Positions 26,100 through 35,744 of a stretch of DNA of 64,000 nt are shown here, piece by piece. This DNA is from Oxytricha trifallax. Lineage: Eukaryota; Ciliophora; Spirotrichea; Sporadotrichida; Oxytrichidae. The notes below the pieces were generated by a model. That model saw nothing but the letters and a program-made list of their open reading frames with translations, made no database searches and had not been told where the DNA came from. Every line of letters begins with the position of its first letter. The first letter of the stretch is position 1. The DNA lies in assembly GCA_000711775.1 (NCBI GenBank), contig ARYC01017949.1:1-64000 (forward strand). Direction: 5' to 3'. A program made the translations under genes and the position numbers.

Positions 26100-27395
26100 T
26101 CTTGGTGAAAGAGCACAGATAAAAATGTGATTATTAAGACCATTACATCATAAATATCTTATATAATCTGAAGGTTGTAAAGGAATTTAATTGAAAAATT
26201 GTGAATAATATTCAATCTTAGTTATTAAAATCCTTTTAACTTAATTTTTCTAAATTGAGCTATATATTTGATTATATATTGACTGATTTATTTTTGATTT
26301 TTTTTCATTCATTTAATATAATAAATTATTTTGTTCTTAAAAATTATAAGAAAACGATTTTTTACCGGATTAATAGGAATTGTAATTCATCATTTGATAT
26401 AGAAAATGAAGATACCCTTCTTGAGATCTTTTGATCTGAAAACGAAAGTATAGATTATTTTCGATATATAATTACTATCATTATTTATTATTATATCTTA
26501 AAACATTTTGAATGACAAAAAAAAGATCAGACGACATTTATGAATTAAATTTACTTAAATTAAATTTAATAGATTTAAGAATCCAAAACTTAAGCTAATA
26601 AACTCCATGCTGCTATAAAAAATTAAACTAAGCTTTAAAATAAAGAGTAACATGATTTAAGATGTTGCAGATTAAATTTAATTCATTAGACTTCAAGGAG
26701 AAAAGCACTATAAAAACAAATAATAAATCAATTTAACATTAAACTATTAAGGAATTAAGGATAAATTTATTTAAATTAATTTAATGCATATATTTTTATT
26801 CACTTGAATTTTTATATTAAGCTTTATGAAATTCTATAACAAATCTAAAAATCAACCAAAAAGTAAGTTATTTTAATTATGATTTCAAATTACAAAGCCA
26901 AAAACAGAATCATTTATCAACTTTGCCGCTAATAAGTCTTTTTGTATATTTTGTCTTTATTTTTTTCTTTATTTATTATTATTTTCTATCTTTGATGTTT
27001 TGTTAACAACTATAAGGCTATTGAGGATGGCTATTGATATGCCATTGTAGCTTACAAGTATTAATAAGTTTTTTTACAATTTTATTTAATAAATTTAAAA
27101 TTTCTATTCTATATTAAGAATAACTGATTGCTTATAATGAATATAATATAAATTTGTAATACTAAAGAGTAATTATATAAAGTTATATATAATACAGAGA
27201 TATTAAATTAAATTAATATAAGAATTGAGTATGCTTGTTCCTCGAGGCAACTCCAAGTAAATAATTGAATGAGTTTACAAGAAAAAGATAATAACTAAAC
27301 TTTTTTTTTAAAATGAATACATAAATATTTGGGTAGCATTATAGAAAGATAACTACTATTGAAAGAATAAGATAAGCACTATATTATTTATAAAA
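26100..27395. other. AT-rich region, no gene seen
   Basis: AT-rich sequence with no supported gene or repeat. The short (about 60-codon) forward coding-like patch just upstream, at 25750-25970, has no recognisable motif. Confidence 0.4.
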
Positions 27396-27664
27396 ATGAA
27401 CAATTATCTGAATAACATCTCATATAGAGTTTTATCAAGCATATTTATCAGTTCATTCTATTAAATCTAATTAAAGTTATATCTTAACATGAAATCAGAG
27501 ACTTAGTTAGAATAGAGTAGAACAACCAAAAACTCTATTGACCTTGTAAGAAATTAAGATTTATCAATAGAGTATTAATCTCAAAAACTATATAAATTAT
27601 GGAGTCTAAGGCTAAAAATTTATGCTGATGCAGACAAGATTCTTGCCATTTACAAGACTGCACT
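27396..27664 (+). other. Open frame running into the left end of TBE-A
   Basis: From ATG at 27396 a forward frame is open to the TBE-A insertion site. If TBE-A and one 3-bp target copy are removed, it stays in frame with 31727-31838, 126 codons in total before a TGA. This would fit a germline coding segment interrupted by a TBE. However, an uninterrupted frame of this length is not rare when TGA is the only stop, and no domain is recognised. Confidence 0.25.
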
Positions 27665-27742
27665 CAAAACCCCAAAACCCCTTAATGAGGTTTATAAGTG
27701 CTTTGATTTGTAGGGAATTTGTTAGGGGTTGGGGTTATTAAT
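27665..27742. repeat. TBE-A left terminal inverted repeat
   Basis: 78 bp beginning with two C4A4-type telomere-like units and ending GGGGTTATTAAT. It is the exact inverse of 31646-31723 as far as I can read. Confidence 0.9.
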
Positions 27743-27783
27743 AGGTTTTAATGTGAAATTTATAGTAAATGTATTTAATTTAA

Positions 27784-29061
27784 TCACTCAAAATGCACTT
27801 TTGGATCATGTGGGAGAGGTCTGAAGTTTATCTTACTTAACCACAACTCTATCTACTCTATTGATATGTCTGATCTTGAGTTTGGTTTAATTATTATTGA
27901 CTCTGCCATTTGTTTCATTGATTGAGACACTCTTGTTTTGTCAATAAATTGCTTTATTCTTTGCCTTGCATCCTTCTCGCACCTTGTAGAGTAGTAATCG
28001 TTGCGAGGCATATCGCACTCTATTATTATTGCTGCTAAAGCCCACACATCCCACTGTAAGTCTCCATCTCTCCAGTCTTCTCTTTCTGGATAATAGCCTG
28101 GAGTTCCCATTACACTTCCAAGCCTTGATACTTCCACTCCTAAGGCTCTGTTGAAATCAATAATTGTTACTGTTACTGGTGAAAAGTTCAACATTATATT
28201 CTCAGGCTTGAGATCTCTGTGAACAAAGCCTAACTTATGAAGCTCTTTGATACCTTGTATAGCTTAGGTTGATATTAATGCAAGCTATCTATGATTTCTT
28301 TGATCAGTTATGAAATCTCTGAGTGTCATTTCAAAGAGTGGTAGTCTGAAAGCTACATGATCTTTGGCTAGGAGAACAGCATCTAGCTTTATTAAGTATT
28401 TGCACTCTTTAAACTTAGCCTGAGTGAGTACTTAATACTCATTAGTAAACTCCATTTAATATTTATCATCACTAAGGAGATAGTTGAAAGGATATACCTT
28501 GTAAGCATACTGATGATCCTTAATAACTTTCTTGTCATAGGAGTCCTCTAGAATTAGGTAGCTTTAGAGAGAAGTATCTAAATCAATCTATGCAAGTACT
28601 GGAATTTTCTTGTATTATATTTTAATCATGATTTTAGTGACCTCTGATGCTAAGAGGTTGCGTGCAATCCTCACATACTCTGATTCGCTTGCTTGTTAAA
28701 GCTCAGCAGCTTAAAGAGGTTCCCTTGCTTTTCTTTTGTTGAGCAACTTCAGTTGAGTGTCTTAATCTTCAACTTCTATTTCTTTCTTGTGGGCTTTTAA
28801 AAGATGCTTCTTTAATTCTCTTGTATGAGAGTACTGCTTATGGCACTCAAAGCAATCATACTTTCCATCAACTTTGTCATGCTTTAAGTATACAGTAGGC
28901 TTAGCTTCCTTATGGACCTTCATATGTCTGTACCAGCTTGATTTATGAGCAAAATCTCTCTCACATAGCTCACAAAAATAGACTTCAGCTTCTTCAGTTT
29001 GTATAGGAATTTCATTAATACCTTTCTCCTCCTCTCTGTCTCCCACACATTTGTTTGCCAT
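27784..29061 (-). CDS. TBE zinc-finger/protein-kinase protein, intact
   Basis: A 425-residue ORF from ATG (29061) to TGA (27784-27786), with no TGA inside and several TAA/TAG codons read as Gln. Two C2H2 fingers: C30-C33-H46-H50 and C70-C73-H86-H91. A protein kinase domain follows: Lys188 in YAYKVYPF (VAIK-like), HRDLKPEN with His281, DFN at 302-304 where DFG is usual, GTPGYYPE activation-segment end, and DLQWDVWAL near 334-342. The family corresponds to the larger TBE protein (usually called 57 kDa). Its role in the element is not established; finger plus kinase suggests a DNA- or chromatin-targeted kinase. It is divergently transcribed from p22 across a 730-bp spacer. Confidence 0.9.
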
Positions 29062-29794
29062 TTATTTTCTATTATTAATTTCTATTTTAATAACAGAGAC
29101 CTCAAGTGATAGCTCTGGTAGTTCTTTATGAGAGTTCATCTCACAGCTATCACACTTTTTATTGCTGCCAAAGGTAAGTCTCATTTAGCTTGATGGAAGG
29201 GCTGTTGTTTCTTAAAATGCTAGCGCTCATATTTAAATTTGAATTTAAAATTATAAAACTGCCTCTATAACTGAGAGCTTATATGAGAGCATTGCAAGCC
29301 TACAAATTTCAAGGGAAGTTATTAGAGTATAAAAGAAGAAATATGAGTGTTAAGAGACAACCCAGCTCAAAATATAGGTAAGGAAGTAACCATTTTAACT
29401 TTCAATTATAAGTTGATTATAGCACGTACCGATTTAGGAGGTGCACCTAATTAAGTACGTACTGCTTTAGGAGGTATTTTGTGATTTTATGATTAAAATT
29501 AGGGTGCTCCTAATGAAGTACTAGCTTTAATTAATGCTCCTAATAAGTACTAGCATTTTAGGAGATGCACCTAATTAAGTACGTACCAATTTAAATTTAA
29601 AAATATGGAACTATAACAGTAGAAATTGATATCAAACTATCAAGTTTGAAACCAGTTCTCAAAACCTTCTCCATATCCTTCTTAGAGGTTGACCTCCTAT
29701 AGGAAGCCCATATTTAATAGTAAGTATTACAGAGGTAAATAATTGAAATCAATAAACTTAAATTTGAATATAATTTCTAAGATCTGCAAACAAG
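29062..29794. promoter_or_regulatory. Divergent intergenic region with repeated motifs
   Basis: The spacer between the kinase ORF (minus) and p22 (plus), so both promoters should lie here. At 29415-29585 there are repeated units of the type TAGGAGGTGCACCTAATTAA and AAGTACGTAC, with variants GCTCCTAATGAAGTACTAGC. GTGCAC, TTAATTAA-like and GTACGTAC cores are themselves palindromic. A pair GTGATAGCT (29108-29116) and AGCTATCAC (29147-29155) can form a stem. Regulatory use is inferred from position and repetition only. Confidence 0.5.
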
Positions 29795-29894
29795 ATGGAG
29801 TCAATGAATGATGCAATGAAAAGAGTGCAAGCACAAGAATTGATTCAAAGATTTAAAAGCAAGGAGGATTTGCACCGCTACCTGGTGCAACAAG

Positions 29895-29930
29895 GTAATG
29901 AACTCATAATAACTAATCTTGATTATGTAG
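29895..29930 (+). other. p22 intron 1 (TBE-A)
   Basis: 36 nt, GTAATG...TATGTAG, with TAACTAAT branch-like sequence. It is divisible by three and so invisible as a frame break. The spliced protein segment (LVQQVVLFLP) has exactly the length of the intronless TBL-3 homologue (LCQECGAYLP), which argues for the intron. Confidence 0.7.
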
Positions 29931-30319
29931 TTGTTTTGTTCCTCCCAACGATGGAAGGCACTAAAATTTCATTTTTAAGAGCCATACTCTGCGAAGAGAA
30001 GAAAGCATTAAAACTTAAGATGTGAAGTTTGCAGATATTCCAAACTATCCAGAAATCTCAGTGACTAACTTATATGATGATGTTATGAATGACCCAGAAG
30101 TTTCGCAGTACCTGCCTAAGAAGCAGTTGTCTAATAAACTACCTGAGAGAAACTATTTCTTTGGTATACTTGCAAAAATTAAAGGTGATTACTTGAAAGA
30201 AATTATTCATTAATCTCATAAGAAAAGATACAGCATCTCTTCAGTAGATAAAGACAAACAAGGGATCAAGATAAGTGAGAGCTGGCTATCAGAGCTGCAG
30301 AAGAACCCTTATATTTCAA

Positions 30320-30345
30320 GTAAGATTTGTAGCTTAACTCTTTAG
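30320..30345 (+). other. p22 intron 2 (TBE-A), 26 nt
   Basis: GTAAGATTTG...CTCTTTAG. Only 26 nt long. It sits at the same codon and phase as in TBL-1 and TBL-2. Confidence 0.65.
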
Positions 30346-30718
30346 AAAATCTGGTACTGGCATCTTCTTGATGAAGGAATAGAGCAAGCTTCACAGAGAG
30401 CTAAAGTCGAAGACAAAGTATGAAGTTAGCAAGAGACTATATTCAAATATTTAGCCTCCAGAGTCAATGAAGATAGATGCTGGAGTGGGCAGCAAGAGAA
30501 GAAACTTAGGAGGAGAGAAGCAAGAAGTAGAAGAAAAGAAAGAGAAGCCAGCTCCCTCTAAAGAATTTAAATGTGACTTATATATTCATTAATTAACTCT
30601 AAAACTTATTTATATACATTCACTCTCCCTTCTTTAGCACACTTTTATGCCAACTAATTATCAACTCTCATAGCTGAACTTTTTATAAAATCGACTGTAT
30701 CAATAGGTAGGTCATGAA

Positions 30719-31642
30719 TCAGGTGGTATAGCAGCAGTATCTTACAATGACCTTTTAGTATACCCAGTAGAATTCAATTCCACTAAACTATGAACTGTAA
30801 GGTACGTTGAACACTGGCGTTATTCTAAGTTGCTCATAACACTTCCTTGTATATTTTGTCATATGAACTGAAAAATTATCAACAAACAGTATAATCTCAT
30901 ATTCAGGGTACTTCTCTCTCAGCTGCTCTAAGAACTTAATATACTGATCTGTCTTAATAGAGCGAGGATGAATAACATAAGTTTCTAAACCACCATCCTC
31001 GCTAATACCTCCAAGAATTGCCATTGTTTATACCTTGACTTTTAGTCATATACTTCTATATTACTATGCCTCTTATACCAACTTCTAGATGAAAGTGTTG
31101 AAGGTAAACACACCCTCGTCAGCATGAATAAACTTAATATTACTCTATTAGCCTCGCTGCATTTAATTATAAATATAATTTAAGTTATTGTTGTAAAATG
31201 GCAGAGTGAAATAAATTACTCTCTTGATACAATTTACACCTTTGTAAGAGATACCGTTTCGTTTATAAATGTTTGCAACAGATAATGCAGAGATCTCCAA
31301 CTCAGGGAACTGACGGTGAAACATAATAGCTCGTTAGTCGAGAGAGAAGTGAGCCCAATACTTCAAAGTTTTTTCATTAATAAGATAGTCAATATGCTTC
31401 TAAAAAAACTTTGACTCCTCTTAGGCTAAGAATTCAGCTATTATTGCTTTAATTACACAGCTTTCAAGCAGAGAGAGCGAACAGTTGATGGACTACGCTT
31501 TAAGAGCATTGCAATAGACTTATAGTTCAATACTGGTTTGACTTATTCACTATACATATCACACCCATAACGCAATTAACACTAAATCTATATACTCTTC
31601 ATCATAAATAGACCCCAAAAGCTTGATATTTTTGTCTCGCAT
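30719..31642 (-). pseudogene. TBE DD34E transposase, decayed
   Basis: The 42-kDa-type TBE transposase. ATG at about 31642 (MRDKNIKLLG), helix-turn-helix-like SIAMLLKRSPSTVRSL near 31470-31520, a FHRQFPELEIS segment near 31300-31325, first catalytic Asp in IHADEGVF near 31115, second Asp in LFVDNFSVHMTKY near 30860, and Glu in SGIEFYWVY near 30765. There are 34 residues between second Asp and Glu. In-frame TGA codons occur near the N-terminus and just after the first catalytic motif (near 31048), and a one-base shift lies near 31450, so this copy should not make a full enzyme. It ends at TGA 30719-30721 inside the p22 3' region. Confidence 0.85.
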
Positions 31643-31645
31643 TTA

Positions 31646-31723
31646 ATTAATAACCCCAACCCCTAACAAATTCCCTACAAATCAAAGCACTTATAAACCT
31701 CATTAAGGGGTTTTGGGGTTTTG
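31646..31723. repeat. TBE-A right terminal inverted repeat
   Basis: The inverse of 27665-27742, ending GGGGTTTTGGGGTTTTG. Confidence 0.9.
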
Positions 31724-31726
31724 ATT

Positions 31727-32700
31727 GTCATACCTCTTATCTCAGATATCTCAATTTAACAAATTCAAACACTCTTAGACATCATTATATGTTTGGGGTA
31801 GATTAAAGATCTTAAGTGGAAAAGAATGGTCTACCTGACAGATTTCAGCATTATTTAACCAAGTTTCTTTCTAACGATGTTATTCAAATAATTTGGGTCT
31901 AATGTTAACCCAGCCTAACTCTTACACTTCGCCTTTTACCCACCCCGATTTATAATCGTAATAATCTAGAATTTCTCCCAATTAATACTACCCAGGAAAA
32001 TCTACAAGGTCTCCTTAAGAATTTAATAACAAGCCAAGAAAAGGGCACATTTATGTCACTTTTCCTGTTCTCAAACATAATTTGTATCTAATAAGTAACC
32101 TAAAATAATAATAAATTAGTGCTAATGCAAACAAGAACTGCTCTTCTGTTTAAATTTCGTATAAGATATTCGATTCGAGATGATGACCATCAGAAACAGG
32201 TAAATATCGAAAGAAATAAAAACATTAACGGCTTACTTTAATAATTCTAGGATAAGAAACTAGTGAATACACATAAATAAAAATAAGAAACCTTCAAACC
32301 TTGGAGGAAAAACCATAACAATAGAAACCATATTCAGCTGGAATCTTAGCTGAAGAAATTTAGTCTTAATAGATTTTAAACCATATCATTTACTTTAGAG
32401 TACATATCATGCGAACCTAAATATGCTAAATATAGAAAATCATATAAAAGAAAATAATTACTGAAAACAGCACCAATAGTTATGTTTTAAAATATTAATG
32501 AAAAATGCTAAACATAACCAATTATATCTCATTAGCATAATCTTTATAGTATTCAGAAATCAGGCTTGAAATTTTTCCCGTTTTACTAAACAAATTTGAC
32601 CTTAAAATCAATAAAAGAAGACTTCCTTCAAAAGAGACCTGGGAAATAATTTGAGAAATTTTACGCAGCATATCATTAAATAATAAATAGATTGACATGA
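31727..32700 (+). other. Coding-like stretch right of TBE-A, frame uncertain
   Basis: Higher-complexity, GC-richer sequence than most flanks. One forward frame is open from ATG 31789 to TGA 32698-32700 (303 codons). A second frame, the one continuous with the ORF left of TBE-A, has better ciliate-like codon use at 31840-32190 but meets TGA at 31836-31838 and near 32183. No motif is recognised. It may be a decayed germline gene into which TBE-A inserted; I do not claim a protein. Confidence 0.3.
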
Positions 32701-33120
32701 ACAGAATCTCAAATAATCATCAATCTTTTGACCCTGAAGAAGCCAAAGCATTAATTAATTAATTTTCGGCAATCAATCAGCTCAAGTCTCCGCAATATAT
32801 CCCCATTGATTGAATTATAAAAGATTAAACTACTCAGCGTGCTGATGATGAAGCCCCTGACTGAGACTGACAGAAAGGATTCAAAGTGAGATAAAAAAAA
32901 TAACTAACGACAAGGTGGAATTTCCATAACTATGGTTTATATAGGGAAAGATCTGAGGAAGAATTAAATACTATTCTTGAAGATACTTTAAAGGTCTAGC
33001 AATGATAGGAGATCTTTCAAAGAAAAAACCAAACATAATACACAGCCAATAGATTTTAACTATGCTGAAAGTTTCATTAAATCTAACATTTTAACTCTGA
33101 AATATAGAACAAAATATAAA

Positions 33121-33377
33121 TTACGGAATAAATAAGAAAATTAATATGAATTTAATTATGTTGTTAATATGACATTTTGCTTATTTAAAACGACATTATG
33201 CTTAGAATAATAATTGAGTAAGTTTCATATTATATTAAGTAAGTTGTAAAACGTAAAATCTATTTAGATTTGGTGATTTAAATTTTATTATTCTAAGCAT
33301 AATGTAGTTTTAAATAAGCAAAATGTCATATTGACAACATAATTAAATTCATATTGACTTTCTTATTTATTCCGCAA
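33121..33377. mobile_element. 257-bp MITE with about 90-bp terminal inverted repeats
   Basis: Left repeat 33121-33212 and right repeat about 33286-33377 are inverse copies (outer bases TTACGGAATAAATAAG against TTGCGGAATAAATAAG), with an AT-rich centre of about 70 bp. No ORF, so non-autonomous. Confidence 0.75.
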
Positions 33378-34010
33378 CTTATTCCTTAAAATTTGACAAT
33401 TAGGGCTATAGTAAGATTTTTATTATTTAATTTAGAATATTTTAACAAATACTATTTAGAAAAACATGATTGATTTCTCGATTTTAGTAAATACAACAAT
33501 TTTTGCTCGAATGCTAAAAATATATGCATCAATCTGCATCAATTCAAGAACAAAAATATTAATAATAATATCGTAAATCAATTACATGAGTTCCCTAATT
33601 TATTTAAATATTAATATATTATATTTATCATAATAAATTTATGTTTATTTATTTAAGTAACATATTAATAATGATTAAAATAAATGGAAAATTTAATTGG
33701 AAATCTATTAAAATTAAAGAGAGGAAGATACCTATAAACAACTTCAAATGAACCTAATAATGTTTAAACAAATTAGTAAAATATAATTTCATCATTTTAG
33801 TTGTCTGTTTACTAAACTTTAAATTCAAAAATTATGACTAATAGCCATTATTCAAAGCATTATAATAATATGAAAAATTAATAGCACATTTAATTTGTAA
33901 AAATATGCATATATAAATGCAGTTCTTATTATTATTATTATGTTGTGTTGTCAAATTGTTTTTTAAGCAAGGAAATAAGAAAGATTTTTATAAGAAAAAA
34001 ATAATAACGT
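33378..34010. other. AT-rich spacer
   Basis: AT-rich DNA with no supported feature. Confidence 0.45.
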
Positions 34011-34706
34011 AATCACATTGAAGTCTGTGTGACCCCCCCCGATCTGATATATGTTGATAATATGTAAACTTTCTTGAAAACTGAATCTTTCAACTTCTTC
34101 CGCCTTTTCTTCTGTGTTGTTTTCTCTTTCTTTAGCTCCCTTTTTTTCTTTTCTTCCTTTTTCATAAGTTGAAGATTGGATGTTGTCTCCTTGGTCTTTA
34201 AATTTGAATTGGTGGTCAAAGTTTTTTACTTAGATTGAGAATTTAAGTTGTTTTTTCCTTATTTCGTTTTTCATTCCAGTTGTAATCATTTGTGTGAAAT
34301 CTGAGGAAGTTGGCATGGAATTTTACAAATATTTTTACTCTGTTCATGTAGTTGATGAATTAATCTGAAATTCTTAGAGACAGGATTTCTCGTTGGCTGT
34401 GGAAGTTTTTTGAATACATAGATTGAAAAGCTTGATTATTTCGATGACTGCTTATTTTGTGTCGATCATTGACCTTGTTTCACTCTTAATGAAGGCGCCG
34501 AGTTGGAGATCGTCAATTGCTCCTATTTTCTTCAGTGATATGGTATCAAATTTTTCATATACTACCGTAATGGCCTTGGCAAAAAGCTTTGTAGGTTCAT
34601 ATAATGTTGAGTCTCTTGTATTTACCCAAATTGATATACTTGATTCTTTTGTGTCAAACATTTGCTGTAGTTTAGCCTTAGTGATACTTTCCACCGAGTA
34701 TAGGTT

Positions 34707-34774
34707 GGATCCAGCTTAGTTTTGTTAATTATAAAATTAATTTGTATTAATATTTAAATTTTAATTAGGATCCA
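34707..34774. other. Candidate internal eliminated sequence with 7-bp pointer
   Basis: GGATCCA occurs at 34707-34713 and 34768-34774. The DNA between is almost pure A/T, unlike both flanks. Short AT-rich non-coding inserts between small direct repeats are the classic form of stichotrich IESs. Removing 61 bp restores a continuous frame across the junction. Confidence 0.5.
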
Positions 34775-35191
34775 TATTTAGAACTAAGTGATGACGTCTT
34801 TGTTTTCATTGTTTTCTTAGGCTCTCTTAAATATATAATACTCGTAGCAAGATGGGAGTTGAGATTAATCCGAGATGTCTGATTCCTCGTAGGGTAAGAT
34901 GGTGACATCTTGAGATTCGTCTGAGTTGGAACTAGGATTGTTGAATCTGTCGAAGCTATTTCTTTCTTCAACTGAACTCCAATCCTCTTCGTTATCACTG
35001 TAGATTATTTTATTTGTGAAAATATTCATTTTCTTGGATATTTGGTGAGGGGTATTTATTTGTTGTCAAAGGCAGGTGGTGGTGCCATTGGTCTTTCATA
35101 AACTAAGTAATAATTTTGAACTTTCTTGAATGTCGTTTTGTTAATTTTTTCTGGTTTGTTCGGGATCCTCCTTTACAGCTGATTGTAATTT

Positions 35192-35600
35192 GGGGGGGAA
35201 GTTTCCTGCTCCAAATTTTATAAGCATCCTAGGGGGGAGTTTTCTGCCCCCCACATAAAAATATGTAATTTTTTTAATTTTTCAAAGAATCCTTATCATC
35301 AATTATGAAATAATTACTTTAATCTAGTATCAAAATTATTTTTATATTGATAATGAATTCAAATTTTAATGAAAATCACATAAATTATTAATAAAAAAAC
35401 AATTATTTCAGAATTGTTTTTAATACATAATTTGATAAAGAATATCAATGTACCTTCAAAATTAATAAAAGTTATTTAGTACATAGTAATGGTAATTCAA
35501 ATTGAAATTTATATGTTTCTAATATTTTTATTGCCAAACAATATAAAATTTAATGTTGGGGGCAGGAAACTTCCGAAGGGGGGAGGAAACTTCTCCCCCC
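35192..35600. mobile_element. 409-bp MITE with G-tract terminal repeats
   Basis: Bounded by a 7-bp direct repeat GTAATTT (35185-35191 and 35601-35607). The ends are inverted: GGGGGGGAAGTTTCCT at the left, and the complement of GGGGGGAGAAGTTTCC at the right. A second G-block (AGGGGGGAG near 35231 and its partner near 35575) makes each end carry two C/G runs. The interior is AT-rich and non-coding. It interrupts the coding-like locus at 34.0-35.7 kb. Confidence 0.8.
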
Positions 35601-35744
35601 GTAATTTTAATGAACTTATTGTTAATTCATAGAAGTCTTAGCATTTTTAGGAGTTGTTATGTCCATAGGTGGACTATGTCCAACAGTTATCTTCTTCAAT
35701 TTGGATTCTGGTCATTTAGATTTGAAAGAAATTGTTATGCTTCA

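Larger units (their letters stand above)
29795..30793 (+). pseudogene. TBE p22 protein with two introns, frameshifted
   Basis: Starts at ATG 29795 (MESMNDAMKR). Exon 1 is 29795-29894, intron 1 is 29895-29930 (36 nt, GTAATG...GTAG), exon 2 is 29931-30319, intron 2 is 30320-30345 (26 nt, GTAAGA...TTTAG), then exon 3. Exon 2 is 389 nt against 390 in TBL-1, and a one-base loss near 30010-30020 explains why the first frame meets TGA while the conserved VKFADIPNYPE frame starts there. Another single base appears missing at the start of exon 3. Exon 3 encodes a basic, then Lys/Glu-rich tail (GEKQEVEEKKEKPAPSKE near 30515-30565). With TGA as the only stop, the frame runs to 30793, overlapping the convergent transposase. 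Confidence 0.8.
27665..31723. mobile_element. TBE-A: complete telomere-bearing element, 4059 bp
   Basis: Both ends begin with CAAAACCCCAAAACCCC and the terminal inverted repeats (27665-27742 and 31646-31723, 78 bp) look identical. Size, C4A4 ends, 78-bp repeats and the three-gene content (zinc-finger kinase, p22, DDE transposase) match the Oxytricha TBE family. The 3-bp flanks are ACT (27662-27664) and ATT (31724-31726): both fit the ANT target but are not identical. In stichotrichs such elements are confined to the micronucleus and removed during macronuclear development. The kinase ORF is intact; p22 and the transposase carry a few changes. Confidence 0.95.
34013..35740 (-). pseudogene. GC-richer coding-like locus, unassigned, with IES and MITE
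   Basis: A block of protein-like sequence on the minus strand, richer in GC than its surroundings. Removing a 61-bp AT-rich segment flanked by GGATCCA (34707-34713 and 34768-34774) joins two open frames into one of 197 codons (ATG 34998 to TGA 34344). Upstream, coding-like segments continue at 35030-35184 and, on the far side of the G-tract MITE, at 35608-35740; downstream a Lys/Glu-rich segment lies at 34030-34220. These pieces are not all in one frame, so this is either a decayed gene or a germline gene in several segments. No known domain is visible. Confidence 0.35.

Noticed and set aside
31789-32700. A 303-codon open frame as an intact gene
   Set aside because: With TGA as the only stop and few G, frames of this length are expected by chance; other frames of the same stretch look equally protein-like and no motif supports it.
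32690-33060. TGA read as Trp (several TGA codons fall where Trp would look natural, also at 59245-59259 and 31836)
   Set aside because: In TBL-2 a TGA sits at the residue just before the catalytic Glu block where homologues have Ser or Gly, and intact ORFs end at TGA; decay explains the rest.
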